Of a stretch of DNA of 13,633 nucleotides, positions 7,614 to 13,633 are shown piece after piece. The DNA comes from Burkholderiales bacterium (GTDB taxonomy: Bacteria > Pseudomonadota > Gammaproteobacteria > Burkholderiales > Casimicrobiaceae). Every line of letters starts with the position of its first letter. Position 1 is the first letter of the stretch. Location: assembly GCA_031275075.1 (NCBI GenBank), contig JAISPI010000130.1:1-13633 (forward strand), written 5' to 3'. A program made the translations under genes and the position numbers. Below the pieces are notes generated by a model. It was given only the letters and a program-made list of their open reading frames with translations. It did not search any database and had not been told where the DNA came from.

Positions 7614-8551
7614 CAACGAGTCTCCCCGGTTCCGGCGGACGCCGGCGGCGCCCAGAAAGGATAAAAATTGGACCACTGGAACGGTGCTTTAACACACTCC
7701 GCTTCCAGCAATTCGGCAAAAGCCATGGCGTGAGGAACGATGGCTGTTTCTCGGGCGCGGCGCGGCAAGGCGATGGATTCGGCAAGCGGCCGCAGAAAGA
7801 CAACAAAACCTTCGTGATGGCGAGCGCCAAAAACAGCGAACAGCGGACATTGCAGTGTCGCAGCCAACACGTAAGGGCTGATCGGGAAATCAGCGTCGCT
7901 TCTCAGGAACGGAATACGCACTGTCGCCGCGCCTTTCATCGGCACGCGATCCCCTGTGATGACGACAAAACCTCCGGCGGCGATTCGTTGCGCCAGCGCA
8001 ATCGCCGTATCAACGCCCATATCGTCGACCGGGATCAGGTCAACATCGTAATTGGGATCACGCTCTTTTAGCAACCGGTTAAAGCGAGCGGCGTTTTTCG
8101 TGTGCGCAAGAACGGTCAAGCGCGCACCGGTGTAACACACGGACAGCTTGCGGCACAGTTCAATGTTGCCGAAATGGGCGGTAACAAAAACAGCGCCACG
8201 TTTTTGTTCAAGCAATGACTGCGCGTATTCGGCGCCGTCAATACGGCAAGGGATCGACGAATCGGTGGCGCCAACAGCGAGCAGCTTGTCGAGCAGAATT
8301 TCGGAGTACGCCAAAAAGTGCCGGAAGATATTGCGCCGTGTCGGAGCCGGTGTTGCGCCGCCGCTGAAATCATGCAGCCGTTGCAGATAATCGCGCGACG
8401 CTTCGCGGGCAATACGCCGTCGCGCGTAAAACCACAGCAGGACAAAAAACAGCAAAAAGCGAAACGGCCAGCGCCCGCAGACGCGGTAAACAAACAGCAA
8501 GATTCGCATGCCTGTCAAACCGCCCGCCTCCTGCATTTTCGCCCAATGCAT
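7613..8551 (-). CDS. apeJ: LpxL/HtrB-family acyltransferase (acyltransferase part of ApeJ)
   Basis: A 312-residue protein of the lipid A acyltransferase group. Its N-terminus has a membrane-anchoring stretch (FRFLLFFVLLWFYARRR, about residues 30-46). The catalytic HX4E is HFGNIE (His126, Glu131), and TGDRVP (199-204) is the second conserved motif of the family. In APE pathways this enzyme is expected to transfer an acyl chain, perhaps the polyene itself, to a lipid or sugar-lipid acceptor at the inner membrane; the acceptor is unknown from sequence. In many APE clusters this domain follows a glycosyltransferase domain in one polypeptide. Here it is a separate gene, starting at 8551 in a TGATG junction with GGGAG eight bases upstream. 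Confidence 0.9.
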   Translation of the reverse strand: MHWAKMQEAGGLTGMRILLFVYRVCGRWPFRFLLFFVLLWFYARRRIAREASRDYLQRLHDFSGGATPAPTRRNIFRHFLAYSEILLDKLLAVGATDSSIPCRIDGAEYAQSLLEQKRGAVFVTAHFGNIELCRKLSVCYTGARLTVLAHTKNAARFNRLLKERDPNYDVDLIPVDDMGVDTAIALAQRIAAGGFVVITGDRVPMKGAATVRIPFLRSDADFPISPYVLAATLQCPLFAVFGARHHEGFVVFLRPLAESIALPRRARETAIVPHAMAFAELLEAECVKAPFQWSNFYPFWAPPASAGTGETR

Positions 8552-9294
8552 CAGCGCCGCTCCCGGGAAGAAAAGTGACGACCGATCAACTTCGGCAGGC
8601 GTCGCAGCATGCCGAAAAACAGACGGGCATGCATCCCGCTGATGCGCACGTTATCGCGCCATGGCCGGAAATGCGATACGCCGTCCGGCGGATAGTGAAC
8701 AGCCACCGGCAAATTGCGTATGGGTACACCCGCCCAGTCCAACCGCACCAGAATTTCGGTATCAAACTCCATCCGGCTTTGCGGCGGCATCATGTCGAGA
8801 ACCGGCAACGTGGCGGCAAGCGGATAAATTCGCAACCCGCACATCGAATCACGAATACGGCACGACAAGGTGTTGATCCAAACCCAGACATGCGTCGCGT
8901 AGCGACCGAGCAAACGCCCCGTCGGAACGCTGGCGTCGTAACGCGGAAATCCGGCGATCACCGCTTGCGGCATCTCTCGCATCGCGGCGAGAAATGTTGG
9001 CAACGCCGCGACATCATGTTGGCCATCGGCGTCGAGTTGCAATGCGTGGCTGTACCCTTTCGCGCACGCTTCGCGTAAACCGGCCACCACCGCGCCGCCC
9101 TTGCCGCCGTTGCTCGGCAACCGCAACAACGACGTTGCCGACAGCGTTGCCAGCGCGTCGAGCACAGAGGCGCATTCAATATCGGAACCATCGTCAATCA
9201 GGATGACCGGCAACGTCAAATCGTGAAGCGCCCGCACAACAGCGCCCACTGTGGTTGCGTGGTTGTACACCGGCACGAGCGCAACGGGTTTCAT
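8551..9294 (-). CDS. apeJ: Family 2 glycosyltransferase (glycosyltransferase part of ApeJ)
   Basis: A 247-residue GT-A fold enzyme similar to dolichyl-phosphate mannosyltransferase-like and WcaA-like proteins. Motifs in order: VPVYNH (7-12), IDDGSD (33-38), NGGKGGA (62-68) and LDADGQHD (87-94), whose DxD-type aspartates bind the metal and nucleotide sugar. RDSMCGLRIYP and GVSHF-RPWRDN follow toward the C-terminus. There is no obvious long transmembrane region, so it is probably peripheral to the inner membrane. It likely adds a sugar to the lipid anchor of the polyene. The ATG at 9294 overlaps the apeH-I stop as ATGA, and the protein then begins directly with the first beta strand (MKPVALVPVYNH). 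The reading from 9351 adds 19 residues without support. Confidence 0.9.
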   Translation of the reverse strand: MKPVALVPVYNHATTVGAVVRALHDLTLPVILIDDGSDIECASVLDALATLSATSLLRLPSNGGKGGAVVAGLREACAKGYSHALQLDADGQHDVAALPTFLAAMREMPQAVIAGFPRYDASVPTGRLLGRYATHVWVWINTLSCRIRDSMCGLRIYPLAATLPVLDMMPPQSRMEFDTEILVRLDWAGVPIRNLPVAVHYPPDGVSHFRPWRDNVRISGMHARLFFGMLRRLPKLIGRHFSSRERR

Positions 9295-11003
9295 GATGCG
9301 CTGTTCGGCGCAGCGGCCGGATGAGTGAACAAAGCGCGTCCTTGTGAACACACGCCGTGTCTTGATGCATAAACAAAGTTCACCCCTTTTTCTTCAGGAA
9401 GGAAGCGCAACGTCAACGATACGCTGTCGTCAGGTCGCAGGATGCGTTGAAACTTGAGTTGCCGAATGTCGGAGAAGCGCCCCTCAATGGGAAAGTAGCG
9501 TTGCGCCAACCGTAAGGCCCAATCAATTTGCGTGACGCCCGGCAAAATCGCCATCTGCGGAAAGTGTCCGTCGAACGCTTGCGCACAATCGCGCAGCGAC
9601 AACGACAGCACCATTTCACGCGCCGATCGGGTGGTAACCGCGAATGGAGGCAACGCCTGACGCTCGAACAAACGCACGATGTCGGCGGTCGTGACTTTAC
9701 CCATCGCGGTATAAGGCAGTGCCGACAGATAACGCCAGCGGCGCGGCAAGGCGGCGCGATCGAGCGACGTCGACAACTGTTGCCGCAGCAGGCGGTCGAA
9801 CTTTGTCTTGCCGAGCGCCTGTAATTGGACACGGCCGCTATCGCTCAACACCACGGCGGCGACGATCTCATCACGCTCACGGTAAAGCGGCGCAGTACGT
9901 GCCTCAGTCACTTCAGGCAACGCCAGTAACGCCGTTTCAAGCGCATCGAGCGCAACGCGGCGCCCTTCAATTTTGGCGACGCGGTCGGCGCGGCCGGTCA
10001 GCCGCCAGCCATCGGCGTCGAGCACGGCGGTGTCCTGGGTTTGAAACCAGTCATCGTCCGACAAAAGCGGAGAGCGCAATTTGAGACAACCGTGCTCATC
10101 AAGCGCCAGCGTAACGCCCGGCTGTTCACGCCAAGTGCCGCCTGGGGCAATACGGTGAACAACGCTACCGGTTTCGGTGCTGCCGTAAATTTCGATCACC
10201 CGCGTTGCCAACCGCGTTGCGCAAATGGCGGCAACACTGTCGTGCAACGGACTGCCTGCCGAAAATGTCGCGAGAAAGGATGCCGGTGATGAAAATTTCT
10301 CCAGTTGCGCCAACCGTTTCAGTGTAGGAGGGCTGCTGATTAAAACATGCGGCTCCGTCTTGAGTCGCCCCAGTTCTTCCGGATAACGATAGGGTTCGCT
10401 GATAATCGGATAGCCGGCCCACAGCGGCCATATCAACCGGAACGGCAAACCGAACATGTGATGATGCGGCACGGTTCCGGCAAAACGGGTGTCCGCAGGC
10501 AAAGCATCGCCGAACACCTGTTGCAGCAACGTTGCTTCGCGGTACAGTTGTTCCGGTGTTTTAAAGATGCGGTTGGGTGTACCGCTGGAGCCGGAAGTAA
10601 AGACCACCATACCGGGGCGATCGAACTGCGGCGGCGGGCCGGGGAAGTTGACAACATCGGTGGCGGCATTGGCCGCCTCACCAGACCAGTCTGGCAACGC
10701 GCTGTCGTTACAACGCCCCACCCAGGGAAGCGAAAGAAAAGCATGTGTTGCCGGCAAGTCATCGGTTGCCAATAGCGCGGTTTGTCCATTCTGCCAGCAA
10801 GCGATCAACCAGACGAGGAACGCATAAGCGTCGGCATCGTGCAACACGATTTCCGGCGCATCAAGCCGCATCAACGCCCGGCGAGCGGCAAGAAGGTCGG
10901 CGCGCAAAGCCGCATAGGTAACAGGCGCTGTATTCCGGTAAAACGCAATCGCGTCCGGCGGTGCCGACAACAACGGCGGCGGCAACAACGGCAGCGCGTT
11001 CAT
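9291..11003 (-). CDS. apeH: Aryl/acyl-AMP ligase fused to ApeI-type hot-dog dehydratase (ApeH-ApeI fusion)
   Basis: A 570-residue two-domain protein. Residues 1 to about 450 are an AMP-forming ligase: P-loop TSGSSGTPN (136-144), YGSTETG (273-279), TGRADRVAKIEGRRV (336-350) and the C-terminal catalytic Lys436 in YTAMGKVT. It should activate an aryl acid, probably 4-hydroxybenzoate or a relative, and load it on a carrier protein to prime the chain. Residues 460-570 are a FabA/FabZ-like hot-dog domain with GHFPQMAILPGVTQIDWA. His480 and Asp494 fit the catalytic dyad spacing, so this is the likely working dehydratase (ApeI). The P-loop has Asn144-Arg where Pro-Lys is usual. The start at 11003 shares ATGA with the apeG stop; an earlier in-frame ATG at 11054 would overlap apeG by 55 bases. 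Confidence 0.92.
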   Translation of the reverse strand: MNALPLLPPPLLSAPPDAIAFYRNTAPVTYAALRADLLAARRALMRLDAPEIVLHDADAYAFLVWLIACWQNGQTALLATDDLPATHAFLSLPWVGRCNDSALPDWSGEAANAATDVVNFPGPPPQFDRPGMVVFTSGSSGTPNRIFKTPEQLYREATLLQQVFGDALPADTRFAGTVPHHHMFGLPFRLIWPLWAGYPIISEPYRYPEELGRLKTEPHVLISSPPTLKRLAQLEKFSSPASFLATFSAGSPLHDSVAAICATRLATRVIEIYGSTETGSVVHRIAPGGTWREQPGVTLALDEHGCLKLRSPLLSDDDWFQTQDTAVLDADGWRLTGRADRVAKIEGRRVALDALETALLALPEVTEARTAPLYRERDEIVAAVVLSDSGRVQLQALGKTKFDRLLRQQLSTSLDRAALPRRWRYLSALPYTAMGKVTTADIVRLFERQALPPFAVTTRSAREMVLSLSLRDCAQAFDGHFPQMAILPGVTQIDWALRLAQRYFPIEGRFSDIRQLKFQRILRPDDSVSLTLRFLPEEKGVNFVYASRHGVCSQGRALFTHPAAAPNSAS

Positions 11004-11545
11004 GGGGTACCGTTCAACGAGGCGCGACGCATCACGCGCCGACGAATCAGCCATTCGCCGCCGAACATCACCCCCATCGCCAGATAAGCGATCAGGCCGT
11101 TATAAAGTGTCCACACGGCCATGGATTGACTTACCGTCCACCAGGCGATGCCGCCGTTAACGACAAAGAATACGCACCAGGCAATCGTCACCTTGCGAGT
11201 ATAACAAACGCCCTCCGGCGGCAAATCGGGGTCGAGACGACGCGCCAACCGCTCGACCAGTGTTTGCGATTGAAAAAGACTGATCGCGAACGCCAGCAAA
11301 AACATCGCGTTGACCAAAACCGGATAGTAGAGCAACGACGCCGAGGAACGCAGCAACAACGCCGCCACTCCGAGCAACGCTGCGCACGGCCCCACCCAAC
11401 CGAGCAGACCGCCGATTCCACGCCGTCGCCAAGCCAGCGGCAACAGCAGAAAGCCGCCCAGCCAGAACGGCCATTGCTGCCAATAACACACCCAAAAAAA
11501 CAACGGCAGGGCGATGCCGAGCAGCGGAACAACAAACGTCGGCAT
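11000..11545 (-). CDS. apeG: Six-helix inner-membrane protein of the APE cluster (COG4648-like, ApeG)
   Basis: A 181-residue, strongly hydrophobic protein with about six membrane segments (roughly 3-20, 24-39, 43-65, 71-91, 118-138 and 143-166). A loop with the PPEGVCYTRKVTIAW pattern lies before the fifth; this resembles the conserved part of COG4648 membrane proteins found next to APE carrier proteins. Relatives have sometimes been mislabelled as gyrase subunit B, but nothing here resembles gyrase. Its function is unknown; a part in handling or moving the membrane-embedded pigment is plausible. The ATG at 11545 is preferred over the TTG at 11551: GGGGT lies about seven bases upstream of the ATG, while the TTG would touch it. 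It overlaps apeH-I by four bases. Confidence 0.85.
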   Translation of the reverse strand: MPTFVVPLLGIALPLFFWVCYWQQWPFWLGGFLLLPLAWRRRGIGGLLGWVGPCAALLGVAALLLRSSASLLYYPVLVNAMFLLAFAISLFQSQTLVERLARRLDPDLPPEGVCYTRKVTIAWCVFFVVNGGIAWWTVSQSMAVWTLYNGLIAYLAMGVMFGGEWLIRRRVMRRASLNGTP

Positions 11546-11572
11546 CAGCAAGACCCCGCAGCGCAGCCGCGA

Positions 11573-11833
11573 TCAATCGTTTTGCAGATGCGCATAAACA
11601 GCATCCACCACGTCGCCGACAGTGCGTACCTGTTTGAACACTTCGGGCGAAATCGGTTTGCCCGTCAGCTGTTTCAGTTTGATCAGCAAATCGACGGCAT
11701 CAATGCTGTCGATGTCGAGGTCCTGATACAGCAGGGCTTCCGAAGTGACGCGCTCGGCGGAAATTTCAAATTGCTCGTGCAGGACGTTGCGCATCCAGCC
11801 GAGAATTTCTTCTTTGGACATCGTTGAAGACAT
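11573..11833 (-). CDS. apeF: Acyl carrier protein (ApeF)
   Basis: An 86-residue carrier protein with the phosphopantetheine attachment site LDIDSIDAVDLL; Ser43 would be the modified serine. It is acidic around helix II, as needed for docking to ketosynthase and reductase. The start at 11833 has GAGG seven bases upstream, which decides against the internal ATG at 11821. It differs markedly from its neighbour ApeE (for example an IDSID core against LDSID, and no shared flanks), so the two are not a recent duplication. In APE systems the two carriers are thought to divide work, such as primer loading against malonyl delivery or chain storage; which does what here cannot be told from sequence. 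Confidence 0.94.
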   Translation of the reverse strand: MSSTMSKEEILGWMRNVLHEQFEISAERVTSEALLYQDLDIDSIDAVDLLIKLKQLTGKPISPEVFKQVRTVGDVVDAVYAHLQND

Positions 11834-11839
11834 CGCTTT

Positions 11840-11844
11840 TCCTC
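11840..11844 (-). promoter_or_regulatory. Ribosome binding site of apeF
   Basis: GAGGA in the short apeE-apeF spacer, with six bases between it and the ATG at 11833. It fixes this start over the internal ATG at 11821. Confidence 0.65.
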
Positions 11845-11852
11845 AAAGTGGG

Positions 11853-12113
11853 TCAACGGCTGCGATGCGCCGTGACGAAATCAGCGAGATGGCGAACCGA
11901 CGCGAAATGTTCCCGCGCCTCCTCCGCTTCCGACGACAGCGTCAAGCCATAGCGTTTGTGCAGGGCAACGCCGAGTTCCAGCGCGTCGATCGAATCGAGG
12001 CCGAGGCCATCAACAAACAACGGCGCGTCGGTGTCAATGTCGGTGACAGCAACATCTTCCAGGTTCAGCGTTTCGATAATCAGGGTTTTGATTTCATCAA
12101 TCAGGGCAGACAT
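11853..12113 (-). CDS. apeE: Acyl carrier protein (ApeE)
   Basis: An 86-residue carrier protein with the canonical GLGLDSIDALEL site; Ser41 would carry the 4'-phosphopantetheine arm. The following TLSSEAEEAREHFASVRHLADFV matches helices III and IV of fatty-acid-type carrier proteins. In studied APE systems one of the two carriers receives the activated aryl starter from ApeH; position suggests this one but sequence alone does not prove it. It overlaps the end of apeD by 17 bases and has only a weak ribosome binding site (GAGAG about ten bases upstream), so translational coupling to apeD is likely. No phosphopantetheinyl transferase gene is in the window. Confidence 0.94.
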   Translation of the reverse strand: MSALIDEIKTLIIETLNLEDVAVTDIDTDAPLFVDGLGLDSIDALELGVALHKRYGLTLSSEAEEAREHFASVRHLADFVTAHRSR

Positions 12114-12945
12114 CTTTTTTCAGCTCTCGGTTAAAAAAATCGGAAAGGTGTTCCGTCACAATGCGTGCCGCCAGCACCGGCGTGGCATCGGCAGGAACAA
12201 CGTGTGTTGGATCCAGGTCGTCAAATACCGTCAACACAAAGTGCGGACGCCGCAACGGCGCTTTGTACCACGGTTGTTGCTTGGTCAGCATCGGCTCGGA
12301 AACCGTAATCATTATCGGCGTCAACGCCAAACGGCCGCGCACCGCAATGTTGGCGGCGCCGCGCTGCAACGGGTTGACCTGCCGATGAAGCAGCGCCTCC
12401 AGCCGCGTGCGCGTGCCCTCCGGGAAGACGATCAGGTTGCTGCCGTTGCGCACCGACGCGATACAGTCGTCGATCAGTTGTGGCCCGTCCTGATTGCGAA
12501 TAAACCCGCACAACGATATGGGGCCGAACATAAACGGATTGCGCCATGCTGCGGCTTTGACCACACAATCGGGCTGACGCAACAACGAGATCAATATCAC
12601 CACGTCGATCAGCGATGGATGGTTGGCGACGACCAGCAAACCACGGCGGCGCAATTTTTCGCGCCCGCGCACTTCATAGCTGATAACGCCAACGCCGGTC
12701 ATGATCTTGCAGAAAAACCAGAAACTCAAGCTCACGATGTCGCGCGCCAGCGTCTGCCGCAACGACCGCCGCCATACCAGCAACCGTAGCAGCGGAAAAA
12801 CCAGACACAGCACGACCAACCCGCCAAAGCCGAACAACGCAAAACAGAAACCCGTCGCAACAATGCGCCAACACCGTTCCGGCGAAAACCGCCGCTTGTC
12901 CTCAGCGCGTGTTGGTGTGTTCATCGACAGCAGACGTTCAGGCAT
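12097..12945 (-). CDS. apeD: PlsC-type 1-acyl-glycerol-3-phosphate acyltransferase-like enzyme (ApeD)
   Basis: A 282-residue membrane-associated acyltransferase. A hydrophobic stretch (about residues 28-55) is followed by the HX4D motif NHPSLID (108-114, His109 and Asp114) and, 60 residues on, FPEGTRT (174-180), which binds the phosphate of the acceptor. These are motifs I and III of the PlsC/glycerolipid acyltransferase family. It is a different family from the LpxL-type enzyme downstream, so the operon has two unrelated acyltransferases, consistent with building a diacyl or mixed lipid anchor. The ATG at 12945 has GGAGG six bases upstream and overlaps the end of apeC by eight bases; an ATG at 12924 is less likely. 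Confidence 0.93.
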   Translation of the reverse strand: MPERLLSMNTPTRAEDKRRFSPERCWRIVATGFCFALFGFGGLVVLCLVFPLLRLLVWRRSLRQTLARDIVSLSFWFFCKIMTGVGVISYEVRGREKLRRRGLLVVANHPSLIDVVILISLLRQPDCVVKAAAWRNPFMFGPISLCGFIRNQDGPQLIDDCIASVRNGSNLIVFPEGTRTRLEALLHRQVNPLQRGAANIAVRGRLALTPIMITVSEPMLTKQQPWYKAPLRRPHFVLTVFDDLDPTHVVPADATPVLAARIVTEHLSDFFNRELKKDVCPD

Positions 12946-13633
12946 GACCGCCCTCCGGCACGAGGCGTTGTAATTGCCAGTCCTCCGCCGCAGTCAGCGG
13001 CAGGGCGTTTCGCGTTTCATCGAGAACAAAGCGCAACAACAACAGCGGGGTCGTTTCTTTTTCGCGCTGCGCACATGGAGGGATGTCGCTGTGAACGAGG
13101 CGATAGTCTTTGCCCGCCGTCATTTCGAGCGCGAACGCAAAGCAAGCGGGTTCATTGTCGGTAAAAGCGCTGAACAACGCCGGCAGCGGCGTGTCGCAAA
13201 ACACCAAAATCACCGAAGGCGCTCCGTCGGCGAGCTGGGTCAACGCCTCGATAATGCCGGACAGCGCCAACCGGTTTTCCGAAGCCACCGCGGTTACCGG
13301 CGCCCGGCTTTGCCGCGCGATCAGAAAAAGGCCGGGGATCGCGTTATGCACCGACATGCTGAACTCCTGCGGTGACGCCTGGCCTTCTTCTGCCAGCGCC
13401 TTCTGAATCGCCAAAGAGCGGCCAACTTCGCCGTGGCGGCTGCAAAAAACCATCGGCTGATCGGCGTAAGCCAGTGTCGGCGCATACAAAACTTCCAGCG
13501 CTGCGCGACCCAGTGGATGCGCCCGACGGCGCAACAGCGGCGGCATTGCTTTTACCGGCGCGGTCTCTTCGCTGTCGGCGAGCGGTTTTTCTTCGCGCGC
13601 CCAAGCCCGCCAAGCGTCGGCTTCAGCCATCGC
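12938..13633 (-). CDS. apeC: Ketosynthase-like chain-length factor (ApeC), 5' end beyond the right edge
   Basis: A half-size ketosynthase-like protein (Pfam ketoacyl-synt_2 type). The frame stays open to the edge. A Met codon lies at 13628-13630, but the residues after it (AEADAWRAWARE) look like the inside of the usual N-terminus of this family, so about 15-25 residues are probably missing. Where ketosynthases have their active-site cysteine, this protein has FSMSVHNAIPG, with no cysteine and no histidine pair further on, so it cannot condense by itself. ApeC proteins pair with ApeO as a non-catalytic subunit that shapes the product tunnel. The last codons (ending VPEGGHA) carry the ribosome binding site and start of apeD. 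Confidence 0.9.
   Translation of the reverse strand, partial: AMAEADAWRAWAREEKPLADSEETAPVKAMPPLLRRRAHPLGRAALEVLYAPTLAYADQPMVFCSRHGEVGRSLAIQKALAEEGQASPQEFSMSVHNAIPGLFLIARQSRAPVTAVASENRLALSGIIEALTQLADGAPSVILVFCDTPLPALFSAFTDNEPACFAFALEMTAGKDYRLVHSDIPPCAQREKETTPLLLLRFVLDETRNALPLTAAEDWQLQRLVPEGGHA
12952..12956 (-). promoter_or_regulatory. Ribosome binding site of apeD
   Basis: GGAGG, six bases before the ATG at 12945, within the last codons of apeC. It is the best match to the consensus in the operon and suggests independent re-initiation here. Confidence 0.7.

Larger units (their letters stand above)
1..13633 (-). other. Aryl polyene (APE) biosynthesis and export operon, both ends outside the window
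   Basis: All sixteen genes read on the minus strand and almost all junctions overlap or are under 30 bases apart, so this looks like one transcript. The set is diagnostic: two ketosynthases, a cysteine-less ketosynthase-like partner, two carrier proteins, a ketoreductase, two hot-dog proteins and an AMP-ligase. With these come a thioesterase, LolA-like and MMPL export proteins, a DUF3261-type lipoprotein, a glycosyltransferase and two acyltransferase families. This combination and order is that of the aryl polyene clusters of Gammaproteobacteria, which are relatives of the xanthomonadin and flexirubin pathways. The promoter and any early genes (methyltransferase, aryl precursor enzyme) would lie beyond position 13633. 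The 3' end of apeR lies before position 1. Confidence 0.93.

Noticed and set aside
9291..9351. Longer N-termini for several genes (glycosyltransferase from 9351, thioesterase from 7676, LolA-like from 7254, ligase from 11054)
   Set aside because: In each case an internal ATG gives a one- or four-base start-stop overlap and places the first family motif at the normal distance. The extensions have no family resemblance.
10961..11827. Plus-strand open frame of 288 codons opposite apeF, apeG and the start of apeH-I
   Set aside because: It is antisense to three well-supported genes, is rich in Arg, Gln and His, and has no recognisable motif. This is the usual shadow frame of GC-rich coding DNA.
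1..13633. Flexirubin or polyunsaturated-fatty-acid type cluster as the identity
   Set aside because: Flexirubin clusters belong to AT-rich Bacteroidota with a different gene order and additional dialkylresorcinol enzymes. PUFA synthases are giant multidomain proteins. The discrete type II proteins here in apeC-to-apeR order fit aryl polyene; xanthomonadin-like is a close relative and remains possible as the exact product class.
1..13633. RNA genes, CRISPR arrays, insertion sequences, attachment sites or tandem repeats
   Set aside because: Nothing of these kinds was seen when reading both strands. The recurring CAACGCC/CAACAACG words are a composition and codon effect inside genes, not organised repeats.

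Overview
The window is one long, tightly packed minus-strand operon, incomplete at both ends. It encodes an aryl polyene (APE) pigment pathway: type II fatty-acid-synthase-like enzymes that build an aryl-capped conjugated polyene, plus enzymes that attach it to a lipid and export it to the outer membrane. The gene order, read in transcription order from right to left, matches the ape clusters of Gammaproteobacteria as I know them: apeC, D, E, F, G, H+I, J (here two genes), K, L, M, N, O, P, Q, R. LolA-like, MMPL and outer-membrane lipoprotein genes indicate a Gram-negative host. GC content looks to be in the high fifties by eye, and the layout suggests a gammaproteobacterium. I cannot name the genus.

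Right part (13633-11000): the end of a ketosynthase-like chain-length factor without an active-site cysteine (apeC), a PlsC-type acyltransferase (apeD), two acyl carrier proteins (apeE, apeF) and a six-helix membrane protein (apeG). Middle (11003-6565): an aryl-acid adenylating enzyme fused to a hot-dog dehydratase (apeH-apeI), a family 2 glycosyltransferase and an LpxL-type acyltransferase as two separate genes (often one apeJ gene elsewhere), a thioesterase (apeK) and a LolA-like periplasmic protein (apeL). Left part (6590-1): an RND/MMPL exporter (apeM), a lipoprotein (apeN), a ketosynthase (apeO), a second hot-dog protein (apeP), a ketoreductase (apeQ) and a second ketosynthase (apeR), which runs off the left edge.

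Inferred flow: ApeH activates an aryl acid and loads it on a carrier protein. ApeO with ApeC, and/or ApeR, extend it with malonyl units. ApeQ reduces and the ApeI domain (perhaps with ApeP) dehydrates, leaving conjugated double bonds. The acyltransferases and glycosyltransferase build the lipid anchor, and ApeG/L/M/N plausibly move the product to the outer membrane.

Nearly every gene junction overlaps (ATGA, GTGA, TGATG) or is under 30 bases apart. The only real non-coding stretch is 96 bases at 4119-4214. There are no RNA genes, mobile elements, CRISPR arrays or tandem repeats that I can see. The system is known, not new. The points worth checking are local: the H-I fusion combined with a split J, an ApeP lacking the FabZ-type catalytic histidine, an unusual adenylation P-loop, and a GTG start with possible translational control at apeN.
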